Part shown: one piece after another, positions 20,805-33,399 of the stretch | Numbering within the stretch: position 1 is the first letter of the stretch | Layout: every line of letters starts with the position of its first letter | Notes under the pieces: generated by a model | Told to the model about the DNA's origin: nothing | Database searches by the model: none | Seen by the model: only the letters and a program-made list of their open reading frames with translations | DNA from: Blastomyces gilchristii SLH14081 | Lineage: Eukaryota > Ascomycota > Eurotiomycetes > Onygenales > Ajellomycetaceae | Assembly (NCBI RefSeq): GCF_000003855.2 | Contig: NW_003101671.1 | Location: 1,392,154-1,456,153 of the forward strand | DNA length: 64,000 nucleotides | Reading direction: 5' to 3' | Position numbers and translations under genes: made by a program

Positions 20805-21857
20805 TCAAAGCAGTATTCCCATGAACTTAAACGACGTTTCACAAGCAGAAAGCTTCTGCTGTAGAGTACTGGTTCTTCTTAGCAACTTATAAGCTGTATC
20901 ATGAAGTACAGCGATGTTACTCATGCGATCAGCCGCTGTTGACAGCTGGGTTGGACGGAGGAGTACCTGTATAACCTTATAAGGAAGCATCGGAACAAGG
21001 CAAACAAGACGTACTATCAAATTATTGCTAAAGACGGCGGGATATAGTTGCTCCAGGCACGCTCTCCTAATAATGTATTTGGTCAATATACAATCGCGAA
21101 TAGGGCTTGATTCGCGAGTGAATTCCGGATGTTGATGGAACGCTCGCTCGATAAAACTTGGTGCAAGATCGAGGTTGGATGCATGCACATGATGCGCAAA
21201 GACTATTAATTCTGAGTAAAACGCTATCATATTGGGTTTAAGTTAATGGTGTAATAAGTGTTTTAGCGAGACATCACGCTGTTGATTGTAATCAGCAGTC
21301 ACCAGAATACGCACCAAAATGTCCAGTCCGTCTGATCTGAATAAAGTAATGGGTAGAACAGAGTCAGACATGCTGTATCGGTGGTGAAGCAACCATTCAA
21401 TAGTCATGAGAACCATGAATCTCGCATGGGAAATAAAAACCGAGTCGATCCGCTTCCGGGTAGAGTACCCGAAATATAAAGGTTCCCACTGCCAAAGCAT
21501 GCCAATCCTGAAATGCTCCGGCATCGACAGCTGGTACCCTGAAGTTGTTTCGTAAGTCAGGGTTCAATACGGCATGTAGGAGTTGGCAATGAGCAGTTCC
21601 AACAACAAACGGCAAGATCTAGAGGAAACAATATCGTAATACGAGAAGAGAGATAGGGTGTAATCAGGCGGATCTTGACAGGCGTTACCTTGGCTAGACA
21701 TGCTCCAGTGACAAAGGAATGGATGGCTTCGAGGGAGGTACGGCAGGAAAATCAAAACTTCACAAGAGCCGAAGACGCGTCTGCTGTTCCTCTTCCAGGC
21801 TTCGGAGCCAAAACCATGACAACACCCGCTCAACCGCAAGAGCATCTGCATCACCAT
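20805..21857 (-). pseudogene. Possible decayed gene, unidentified
   Basis: Two stretches on the minus strand (21524-21243 and 21230-20805) are in the same frame, separated by a single TAA at 21245-21243. Together they would give about 235 residues that read like a folded, hydrophobic-rich protein (IEWLLHHRYSMSDSVLPI, CLVPMLPYKVIQVLL). Frames on the same strand further upstream (21615-21397 and 21857-21564) overlap in shifted phases, suggesting frameshifts or unseen introns. No domain is recognised. A spliced gene remains possible. Confidence 0.3.
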
Positions 21858-23100
21858 CAGGGATCAATGTGTGTCTAAAAATGGCGTCCAGACCTTGGCC
21901 CATGTTGCGCCATGGTTATCGCTACACGGCATCTCTCGTAGGAAAACGTCTCGGCCTTGCCCTTAATCAACGCCTCCTGGGTCGTTTTCCCGCAACAAGA
22001 TAGCCAGTGAGAGAACTGCCCGAGCCAGGCTTCAATCGGTGATGAAAATGCTATGTAAAGCTTTTCAAGATGTATTCGTTAGAATTTAACATAAACATCG
22101 CGAAGTAACTAGGTCACTGAAAGACGTGCAGTATGCTGAAATATAGGTTCATTCCCAGAGCGCGCAACACTAAATCAGACCCGATTATGCCCCAGGCGGG
22201 GTTCCTGCGCTTTTTGATTAGTTCATGTATCATGCACTTTGTTATAACAAACTAGGCCGAGGTCAACTTCACGATGGATTCGGTAAAAAAATAACCGTTT
22301 GAGATCTTTTGGATTTGGAACGTACGTTCGGAGTAGGTGGTCCTATTTTCTGGTCAAATAAGTAAAAATCTCTTTAGAATCGTTCCACATCCAGGTGAGC
22401 CTTCTGTGAAAGAAAGAGGTTTGAGTTTCAGGTATGGTATTGTTGCGCCCTGCTGATTTAATGGGACGGTCCCTGGAAAATGCAGAGGGGTGGGTACTGT
22501 ACTGGTGGGTTATGGAGAATATGGCATCACACTTTGGCTGTATCTTGGCCATTTGCTTTGAGTAACTCGGAATAGTTATTAGTGATATGGACTGTTCATA
22601 ATTACTTTGCGCCCGTGGAGAAATCCTGACATCCATATTCTGGAATTGACCACAGCTTGTGGATATTACTGCAACCTGCGGAGACTTGCATGATACTATT
22701 TCTCACCACGTGGAGAGTGTATATCAATTTGCTCGTTCATCTATCGAGGAATTTAATGAGCGATCCGAATAATAATTGGATATGGGATTAGGGGACTCTG
22801 AACGCTCAGCCTGGCAAGGCGAAGCCGACAGCGCGGCTATACGAAAAGTTAAACGAAGAAACGAGATGAGAAACATGAAAATGATATTTTAGGTGCACTG
22901 AGGGCTAGGCCTAATCCCAATCTATGATCTATGAGATAAGGAAATATGAAAAACAAACCAACATCGGTACGACTAGGGATTGGGAAGAGGTTTTGAATAG
23001 TTAACTAGAGCAGTCAAATAACTAAACGAGAATGAGCTAGTTAACAGAAAAGGTTTGCAGTGATGCGGCCGTTGCGGCTATTGCCTGTGGCAATCTCCCT
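21858..23100. other. Apparently empty DNA up to the compartment boundary
   Basis: Composition is still close to the gene-rich side. No gene, RNA or repeat is recognised. Composition changes abruptly near 23,105-23,120, just after a TCACGTGACC motif. Confidence 0.4.
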
Positions 23101-23112
23101 ATATCACGTGAC

Positions 23113-23354
23113 CAACCACTATATTAAGCTCTTTGTAGATAGCTCTATCAATACTACTTTCAACTATTCTACAGATTATAGTCTAAATAACATGTTTTTC
23201 TTTTTAAAATGTTGCATCAACAGAGTAGTTTATCTTTTTCAGAAAGACTCTTATCTTTTATTAAAAATATTTTATTTTCTCTGAATTCACTGATTAGTAA
23301 ATTTATATTCTTTTTAAAAATATATTCTTTATTACAGAAAATGTCACTCATTTT
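23113..23354. other. AT-rich relic left of Gypsy-2
   Basis: AT-rich sequence at the compartment edge with no recognised element. The 3' LTR expected for Gypsy-2 is not found here, so the element is truncated or this piece replaced it. Confidence 0.35.
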
Positions 23355-26300
23355 CAGATTAGATGATTATAACTAACTTATTTTATAAGATATTATTAGC
23401 TGCAGTTGCAGAATCTCTTATTAAGAATATCTTCAATCTTTTATTTAAGTTTATTATCTTTCTCTATAATCTCTGATGACTGTTAGTCAAAAGTCAGTTA
23501 AGAAGAGAATGAATCAGTGATAGTATAGTGAAGTAAGCTTATATAAAAGATATTATAAATCTCTGATAATATGTTAAGATAGTAGTTATAACTGTCTAGA
23601 ACTTCTATCACTTTATACTCAGTATAATGATAATTCAGTGTATGAGATGAGTGTATAATCTGTATATTTTTAAGATTCAATTATATCAGGTCTTCTATCT
23701 TATATTACTCAGTGAGATCTCAGTAAATATTAATTCAGTTCTCTTAATCTTATTTAGTGCTTGTTATGAAGACTTCTGCTCAGTCATAGATATCTCAGAG
23801 CTTTATTACTATATTATCAGTGATCTGAATAAGACTGCAGAAGTTCAGTATAAACTGTATAATCTCTAGAAGATTTAACACTTTTATGTAATAATAATAT
23901 ACAAGAAAGAACAGGCTTATATCTATTAAGACAGTATCTTAGTCATTAATAGTAATCTCTGTATATAGAAGAAGATTATATCAATCATTCTATAAATAAT
24001 TATATAACTTATAAAGATAGTTCTTTACAGTCTGAATTATCTATTCTGATATATCATTGATCTCAGAGTGATAGACAGTTGATAAATAGTGTATAATCTT
24101 GAAAATTTAACAGATTCTTATTCAGAGAGTACTCATGAATTAACAGTTCTGATCTGATACTATAGATCTCAGTAATTTATATATTTAATAGAATGAGCTC
24201 TGTAGAAAGACTTCAGTGACTTATTCAGTATTCATCTTATTACAAGATTTTAATATTATATCTTTACTCAATTAGTTTACAATGATCAGAATATTTCTAT
24301 AATTCTTACTCTTAGAGAGATTAACAGTGAAGTTAATTATCATATCTTATCAGATTCTATAAGAGATATTAAGTGATTTCAGCAGGTCTTTTCTACAATT
24401 CTTCTATAAAGTGATAGAGAAATAACAGTTGCAGTTTTGAATAAAGTGTCTGATACTGTTTAATATCTCAGATCAGTAGAATTCTTAAGAGATTATTTAA
24501 TACAGTTATTTATAACTCAGATGACTGATTATATATAAATCATACATCTCTTACATTATCCGAGTGTATAGAGATTCAGACTAAGAGACTCAATATTATT
24601 CACAGAATTATGAAGTATTATTATCATCAATTGAATATTCTGAGATATCAGTCTTTATACATAGTTCTGAAAAGAATCAAGACACTTTTTATTATACTAC
24701 TTCAGTGAGAGTCTGAAGAAGTTTATCAGCTCAGACTGTTATATGTCACAGTTTATTCAGTGTGAGAGAAGTTAAGATATCAGTGTCAGTGTCAGTGATA
24801 GTTCAGAGAGAGAGTATTCTAATCAGAGAAGTATGTATAGTGTTATAAGTTATTTCATCTTAATCAACTAATATATTCAGATCTAAGAGCTGATATTCTT
24901 GATTTATTCAATGAGTAGCTGTTATATCAGAAGGTATATCTTACTCTTATTATAAAAGAACATCTGTTATCAAGTTCTGACTGCTGAGATAATAGTGTAT
25001 AGTGAAATAGAAATAGCTTAATAACTTGAATCATTATATCTGATGTTCAGTAAGCTTGTAAGTAATTATAAAATACTTAAGATTCTTATAATCTGTGATT
25101 ATCTTAAATTTGAAGATACTTCAGAGTTCAGAGTCTCATTCTTCTAGACAGTATATAATTATAAGAAGTTTCTTATTATAGATCTTATAATTGCATTTAA
25201 TAGAAACTCAGTTTCTTAGATATGAAGATGTATAATTATAAGATATCTTTATTATTATATTATAATATAGCTTCTTCTATGATATAGTCAGAGAAATCAG
25301 CTTCAATAACTATCTTATAATCAGAATTAAATATTATCAGTAGAGAGATATTAATGAACATCTTCTTCATTTATATAAATGCAGCTTCAGTATCTGCTAA
25401 TTACTGAAATACTGAGTTTTTCTTAATAAGTTCTGTAAGTGATCTCATAATATCTGAGAAGTTTTATATAAATCACTGATAGAAGTTAGTAAATCTGATA
25501 AAGCTTTATACATCTTTCACAGTATATAAAGCTTCTTATTTAAGAATAGCAGAGATCTTCTCAGAATTCATTCAAATTCTCTTATCAGCTTGTATGATAA
25601 AACCTAGATATTTTATACTCTTGACTTTAAAATCAAACTTGTTAATGTCTATTGATAGTTCTGTCTATCATAATTATTATAATACTCTTCACACATATTC
25701 TTGATATTTCTTTCTGAATCTATTAATGAAGATGAGAATATTGTCTAGATATACAGATACAAACTTATTAAGAAAATCTCAGAGTGCTTAGTTAATATAC
25801 TTCTGAAATATACTGAGAGCATTAGCTAGTTCAAAGAGTGTGACTACTCATTCAAAGAGATTATAACATGTTTAAAATACTATAAGTTATTCATCTTCTT
25901 CAGTGATATAAATCTTATGAAATATAGTGATAATATCTAGCTTTATAAATTATTAAACTCATCTGATATATGCTAGGATTTTATTGATAAGAGATAAGAG
26001 ATAATAATCTTTCTTTATCAATCTATTCAGATCTTGATAGTTTACATAGAATCAGAGTTCTTTATCTGATTTCTTTGTAAAGAGAATAGAAGCTGCAGTG
26101 AAAGAGTTACTAATATATATAAATTCTTATTTAACAGATCATTGAGTGTCTTCTGAAGAAGAAGTTCATCTCAAGATATATTATAAAGAGAGCTTTATAA
26201 TAACTCAGAGTTCTTATTATTCTTCTTTTCTAACTTAATACTGTGATTCACTTTTGAGTTTTATAAAAAGAGTATATTTATAATATTATCTTATCAGAAG

Positions 26301-26646
26301 ATATCTAGATATTCATGATATTATTAAGAGAGTTTTGTATGAGAATCTGTTATTATAGTATAAGATAACTTGTTTAAAGCTTTCTTGATATTGATCAGAC
26401 TGATGAAATAGAGTGATATATAATTCTGCTATCAGTGACTTTATCAGTGATCTCATTGATGACTTCTTTTTCAGAGTATTTCATAAGTATTGACAGAGAT
26501 CTGTGTAAGGTTCATAGTCTTATAAATATTATCTTCATGAATTCTATCATTGTTAGAAAATATTAAGCTTCTGTTTTAAGTCTTCAATAAGATATCTTAT
26601 TTAGATAGTTAGATAAGTTCTAGTATAAGATTATAGTCAAGATTAT
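23355..26646 (-). mobile_element. Gypsy-2, 3' half (integrase to RT), mutated
   Basis: This is the reverse complement of the internal part of Gypsy-1 (compare 23510-23690 with 31690-31880, and 26600-26646 with 28755-28800). It carries the decayed chromodomain, integrase, RNase H and RT regions of a minus-strand Gypsy element. It ends at the ATTAT target site (26642-26646) where Gypsy-1 inserted. The left edge is truncated just past the region equivalent to the C-terminus; no 3' LTR is seen. Confidence 0.8.
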
Positions 26647-27005
26647 TGTGGCAGGCTGCGCCCGATCATTTATATAAGACTATTCCGTTACACTTCACCC
26701 GTTACACTTCACCCGTTACACTTCACCCGTTACACTTCACCCGTTACACTTCACAGATTTTTACTGCTCTGATTCTCGCCCATTCTCAATCGCCGATCCT
26801 CAGCCACTACAAACATGTATAAATACATACACTCTGATTCTCAGTCATTCTCAATCACTGATTCTCAGTCACTACAAACACATATAAATATTCACTTCAA
26901 TCACTGATTCTCATACTTTCTCTTTCTTTTTCTTCTTTAACATTTTTCTCTTTGTTATATAAGATCTATATATTATACCAATCTATTCAGTGTAGGCCTT
27001 TTATA
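26647..27005 (+). repeat. 5' LTR of Gypsy-1 (359 bp)
   Basis: Starts TGTGGCAGGCTGCGCCCGAT. It is much less mutated in its first 170 bp than the 3' LTR, keeping CCCG and GCCG motifs. It is 42 bp longer because it has three extra 14-bp repeat units. Confidence 0.92.
26686..26754 (+). repeat. 14-bp tandem repeat in LTR, 5 copies
   Basis: Units of CGTTACACTTCACC begin at 26686, 26700, 26714, 26728 and 26742. The 3' LTR has two units (32126, 32140) and the Gypsy-2 LTR one. Confidence 0.95.
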
Positions 27006-30000
27006 CTAGAAAAATGTTCATCATCTTCTTATTAGAAATGATTATTCATGTATTATCTTCTCATTAGAAATGATTACTCACTGAGATATCTGAATACATA
27101 ACAATGCATAAGAAATAGAGAAACAGTTGAATAGTTAAGTGAATACTGAGTTCTTAAATAGAAGCTTACTTATCAGTCACTCTGACTCTGTAATAAGATC
27201 TTATAAAGAGAATATCAGTAAAAGATCTGAGAGTTCTGATACTACAGATATATGAGATATTTATATAATTACACTTCTTCTGATTTCACAGATATCACAC
27301 ATCTGATGATCAATATAATCATGTCTGATAATAGTATAAGAGAACTCTCAAACATAAGTATAGATACAGTGTCACAGTGACTCTGAGCAATGTTAGAATT
27401 ATAATAACAATAAATAACTGATATGCATGCAACTCAACAATGTTAATATAAAGAAATTCAATAATTATCTTAACAAGAAACTTCTGCACAGACAATTTTA
27501 ATATCAACAGAATTGAATACAAAAGTGCTGAAAGAATACTTAAATACTCTTATATATTTCAATAGTCTTAATCTCACTCTCTACTCATTATGAAAAATGA
27601 AAATTCTCATACAACTGAGTATAGATAAAGATGTCATTGATTCATTAATTAATCAAGATTGATATATTAAGGAATAATTGAAGAATCACATGAAACAGAA
27701 GTTTCATTCATAAATGAAAGCATGTAAATCAGTGTTGTGAATGTCTGATAATATTATGAAATATCTTGATATTCTGTTCTAAGACACTGTCATATAACAG
27801 AAAGTATTAGATTGATTACAGAGTATCTGACAGAGAAACACTTCTCTCACAACATTCATTCCTGACTTCAATATCAAGATTCTAGAAGCAGATGATCAAT
27901 CTTGAAAGAATTGAATAAAGATTAACATGCTTAAGAAGATATTAACTTTTGAACTCTTACAGACTCTTGTAAGTGTAGATGAAGACCAGACTTATGAAGA
28001 TTTCTGTGTATAACTCCAGACATTGAATGACTGTCTTATCAAGCTCAAGAGTATACAGAACAGTGATAGAAGATATTATACTTATACATCTGCACTGAGA
28101 AATAACTCAGTCACTTATACACTCACACTGAAGAATAATAATGATGCAGATGTCATGAATTGAGTAGACTTGAATATCTATACACAAGCAAGAGTCTCTG
28201 TCATTTAAACAGACTTCTGAGTTTCTGAAATCACTTCTGAAGAAGTCACTGATTGATGTTAATAAGAAGTGTGTATCAACTGTAACTGATCAGAATACAT
28301 TGCTTTCAACTGCTGATCAGTCTATATGCCTTCTCACTCAAAGAATGAATCAGCATCTGTCTGTGTCAACCACATTGCAGTGGAGAAAGATTCAGAAGAT
28401 AACTATGAGAATATCTCAATAAAACAGGGAAAAGATTAGCTCCTGTTTAAATTCATAAATAGAAGCTTGAAGAGATTGAATAATAATAATTTAAAGAGAA
28501 AATGACAATGAATATAATTCTTGTATCTACTGTGATTGATAATATGTATAATATGAAAGCTGTGATAGACAGTAATCTATGTCACTATACAATGATAAAA
28601 TCTTCAGTTATAAGATATTATAATCTTCAGTATATTCTCTTATCAAAACCTCAACTTCTCACAGAATCTGATGATTCAAAAGATGTTTGCACTCATTATA
28701 TAATGCAACTAAATATAGATGTTGAAGAATATTAATGTGAAGATATGTATGCATATAAAGTTAATAATCTTGATTATAATCTTATGTTAGAACTTGTCTG
28801 ACTATCTGAACAAGGCATCTTATTAAATGCTTGAAACAGGAGCTTGATATTCTCTAATAATAATAGAATTCATGAAGATGATATTCACAAGACTATGAAT
28901 CTTACACAGATCTCTGTCAACACTTATGAAATACTTTAAAAAAGAAGTTATTATCAAAACTGTCAATAAAATCACTGATAGCAGAATTATATGTCAATCT
29001 ATTCTATCAGTCTGACTGATATCAAAAAGACTCTAGAAAAGTTATTCTGTATTATAATAACAGATTCTTGTATAAAACTCTCTCAATAATATCATGAATA
29101 TCTAGATATCTTCTGATAAGATAATAATGTTACAAATCTATCTCTCTTACAAGATTCAGAAGTGAATCACAGTATCAAGTTGAAAAAGAAGAACAGTAAG
29201 AACTCTGAATCATCATAAGACTCTCTTTATAATATATCTCAAGATGAACTTCTTCTTCCTTGAAAGATACTCAATAATCTGTTGAATAAAGAATTCATAT
29301 ATATTAACAACTCTTTCACTGCAGCCTCTATTCTCTTTATAAAGAAATCAGATAAAGAACTATGATTCTGTATGAATTACTGAGAATTGAACAGATTAAT
29401 AAAGAAGAACTGTTATTCTTTTCTCTTATCAATGAAACTCTAGCTCATATTGAACAAGCTCAATGATTTATAAAGTTAGATGTCATTACTGTGTTTCATA
29501 AGATTCACATCACTGAAGAAGATGAGTAACTTACAGCATTCTGAATATGATATAATCTCTTTGAATAAGTAGTCACACTCTTTGAACTGACTAACATTCT
29601 CAGTATATTTCAGAAGTATATCAACTGAACACTCTGAGATTTTCTTAATGAATTTATATCTATATATCTTAATAACATTCTCATCTTCACTGATGAATTC
29701 AGAAAAGAACATCAAGAATATATATGAAAGATATTTCAATGACTACAGAAAGCAGAACTACTGATAGATATAAATAAGTATAATTTTGAGATTAAAAGTA
29801 TAAAATATCTAAACTTTATCATAGAAGCTGGTAAGAGAATCTGAATGAATTCTGAGAAGATCTCTGCTATTCTTGAATGAGAGGCCTTATACACTGTGAA
29901 AGATGTATAAAGCTTCATCAGATTCACTAACTTCTATTAATGATTTATATAAAACTTCTCAGATATCATGAGATTACTTACAGAACTTACTAAGAAGAAC

Positions 30001-32086
30001 TCAGTATTTTAATAATCAGTGAACACTGAAGCTGCATTTACATAGATGAAGAAGATGTTTATTAATATCTCTCTGCTAATAACATTTGATTCTGATTATA
30101 AGACAGTTGTTGAAGCTGATTTCTCTGATTATATCACAGAAGAAGCTATATTACAATATGATAATAAAGATATCTTACAATCATGTATCTTCATATCTAA
30201 GAAACTGAGTTCTGCTGAATGCAATTATGAGATCTATGATAAGAAACTTCTCACAATTATACACTGTCTAGAAGAATGAGACTCTGAACTTCAAAGTGTC
30301 TTCAAATTTAAGATAATCACAGATTATAAGAATCTTAAATACTTCATAACTATCTGTAAACTCACTGAATAATAGATATAATAATTCAAGTTTCTAAGCT
30401 GCTTTCATTTTACAATACACTATCATCTCAGCAGCCAGAACTCAATGACAGATACACTCTTATAACAAGAATAAGATATACTGTACACTGAATGAATTGA
30501 GAATATCAGCTCTTGAACCTGAAGATATTAGTTAATTATGATAAGATTACTTATGACACTGTACATGCTTCTCTGATTAGAATACTCTTTCTGAACTGAC
30601 ACTGATATCTTCACTTCTTCTACACTGAATGAACTGTTATATACAGCAGCTCAGACTGATGAACTTCTTCAAATCCTCACTGAAGCAGTATAATAAGAAG
30701 CATCTTAATTCTCTTCAGAATTACATATAAAGACTAACATCTCAGAATATTCAATAGATGATAGTAATACTCTGCGATTTTATAAACAATATTGAGTCTC
30801 TCACTCTGAACTCTTACACACTCAGATAAGAGATGCATGACTCATATATAACTGATTATTCAGACTGTGAATAACTGTATAGAATGATCTTCTAAGAGTT
30901 CTACTGATCTAAGATATTAAATAGTATCAGATACTTTGTCTGAAACTATAATCACTGTTCTTTCATTATCTTATAAAAGAACTATAGAAAAGATCTACTT
31001 AAATCACTTAATATCTCTGATAGAGTCTGATGAGATATAGTACTTGACTTCACTATTGATTTATCTGAGAGTAAGAGTTGTAAGAATATTCTGATCATCA
31101 TTGATTAACTAAGTAAAGATATAATATTGAAATATTATAATAAGATAAATGCTGAACAAGTTGCTAAAGTCTTCTTACAGAGTTTATTCTATTAGATGCA
31201 TGAATTGCTGAGATCTATTATATCAGACTGAGACTGTCAATTCATGAGTACTCTCTGAACAAGAATCTGTCATGTTCTTAAAATTATATATTATTTATTA
31301 ACTGTCTATCACTCTAAGACTGATGATGCATCAGAATGAATAATTCAGACTGTGAAGAATTATCTTTATAAGTTCTGTAATTATCTATAAGACAATTGAT
31401 ATGATCTTCTTCTACATACAGAGATTGCTATCAATAATCAAGATACTGTTTCAACAGATGTAAGTCTGTTCTTTCTTATACATAGATATCACATGAAAGT
31501 GTTGAATCTTCTAGAGATCACACAGTTCACACTACACTCTCACAGTTCAATTCAGATCACTGATAATATAGTAATGAAGCTCTAAGATGCCTGTGACTGA
31601 GCAGAAGTCTTTATGACAAGTACTAAACAAGATTAAGAGAATTAAGTTAATATCTGACAAGATTTCACAGAACAGTATAAGATAGAAGATCTTGTATAAT
31701 TGAATTTCAAGAATATATAGATTACACACTTATCTCATATATTGAATTATCATCATGTGAAATACACAGTGATAGAAGTTCTAGACAGTCACAACTATTA
31801 TCTTAATACTCTGTCAGAGATTTATAATATATTTCACACAAGTCTACTTCACTGTGCTGTCACTGATTCATTTTCTTTACAACTGACTTCTGACTGACAG
31901 CTGTCAGAAATCATAGAAGAAGATAATGAACTTGAGTGAGAAATTGAAGATATTCTTGATAAGAGACTTCACAGCTGCAGCTGATAATATCTTGTGAAAT
32001 GAGTTGACTATAATTATCTGATCTAGACTCTGAGTTCCGTGTTATCTGAGATCATAGCTCTTGACTGATGAGAAGAGAGAGGCTGA

Positions 32087-32403
32087 TGTGACGGGCTGCG
32101 CCTGATCATTCATATAAGACTATTCTGTTACACTTCACCTGTTACACTTCACAGATTTCTATCACTCTGATTCTCGCTCATTCTCAATCATCAATTCTCA
32201 GTCACTATGAACACATATAAATGTGTATGCTCTGATTCTCAGTCATTCTCAATCACTGATTCTCAGCTGCTATAAATGCATATAAATATTCACTTTAATC
32301 ACTGATTCTTGTACTTTCTCTTTCTTTTCCTTCTTTAACATTTTTCTCTTTGTTATATAAGACCTATATATTATACCGATCTATTCGGCGTAGACCTCTT
32401 ACA
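32087..32403 (+). repeat. 3' LTR of Gypsy-1 (317 bp)
   Basis: Starts TGTGACGGGCTGCGCC after a purine tract and ends CTCTTACA, followed by the ATTAT target duplication. Differences from the 5' LTR are mostly C-to-T or G-to-A. Confidence 0.92.
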
Positions 32404-33399
32404 ATTATCAACTTTATATATATAAGTATCTTCATATTGATGTTCTCTGATATCTATATTTAGTTTCACTATGTAACAGATGTAAATGACTTTTGAATCA
32501 TTAAATTCTACAAGAAGTTGAGATTTTAATAAGAGAATACAGTGAAGATTATAACATTTTATAACTGAAGATTTAATCATTGCATAATAGTATAGACTAC
32601 TGTCTATCATGACTTTTATATTATACATGTTATCTCACAGTAGATACAAGAATCACATTTATTATTATTTTCTCTTTAAATTATTATCATCTGACCTCTT
32701 CAAGCTTCCGCTTGTGAAATTAAACAGAAGTTAATCTTTTCTCTGTTTCATCAGAGTATTCTCATAGTTATCTTCTGAATCTTTCTAATGTAACATGATT
32801 AATATAAACAGATACTGATTCATTCTTTAAGTAAGAAGACACTGATCTTTTTCTTAAGTAAGAAGGTATATAGACTGATTAGTAGTTGAGAGTAATATGT
32901 TCTGATCTGTTACAGTTGATGTACACTTCATATTAACATTGATTAGTGACTTCTTCAAAAGTGATCTCAGAAACTCAGAAGCCTGTTCAGATAACAGAGA
33001 CTCTTGTTTATACATAGACATTTGAGTCTACTCAGTTCATGACATCTGCATTATTGTTATTATTCTTCAGTGCAGATATATAAGTGACTGAGATGTAATA
33101 TCTTCTATCACTGTTCTGTATACTCTTGAGCTTGATATAATAATCATTCAATATTCAGAGTTGTATGCAGAAGCCTTTATTAGTCAGGTCTTGATTTATG
33201 CGTATAAGAGTCTGTAAGAGTTCAAAAGTTAATATCTTCTTAAGTATATCAATCTTCATTTAATTCTCTCAAGACTGATCATCTGCTTCTAGAATCTTGA
33301 TGTTGAAGTTAGAAATAAATGATGTGAGAGAAGTGTTTCTCTGTTAAGCACTCTGTAATGAATCTAATACTTTCTATTGCATAGCAGTGTCTCAGAACA
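32404..33399 (-). mobile_element. Gypsy-2, middle piece (protease/Gag)
   Basis: Minus-strand Gypsy sequence resuming after Gypsy-1. A 75-codon stretch (32628 downward) is the decayed retropepsin, parallel to 28,502-28,735 of Gypsy-1, followed leftward-to-right by Gag. It ends at the AGTGTCTCAGAACA target site (33386-33399) of LINE-1. Confidence 0.85.

Larger units (their letters stand above)
26647..32403 (+). mobile_element. Gypsy-1, LTR retrotransposon with chromodomain, inserted in Gypsy-2
   Basis: A structurally complete, dead element of 5757 bp: 5' LTR 26647-27005, 3' LTR 32087-32403, LTR ends TG...CA (5' copy now ends TATA), and 5-bp TSDs ATTAT (26642-26646 and 32404-32408). The decayed frames run in Gypsy order: a CCHC knuckle remnant in Gag (near 28,268, CINCN with His changed to Tyr), retropepsin (28,500-28,735), RT (about 29,290-29,730), RNase H (about 30,046-30,480), and integrase (about 30,780-31,460). 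The frame ends in a chromodomain-like YLVK-stop-VDYN block (about 31,940-32,070). A purine-rich tract (32069-32080) precedes the 3' LTR. A primer-binding site is not recognised. Numerous stops abolish every protein. Confidence 0.92.

Noticed and set aside
23060..23284. 74-codon frame across the compartment boundary
   Set aside because: It is produced by AT-rich sequence lacking stops by chance; no homology and the composition changes inside it.
26686..26754. CRISPR-like array
   Set aside because: The 14-bp units are head-to-tail without spacers, within an LTR of a fungal element.
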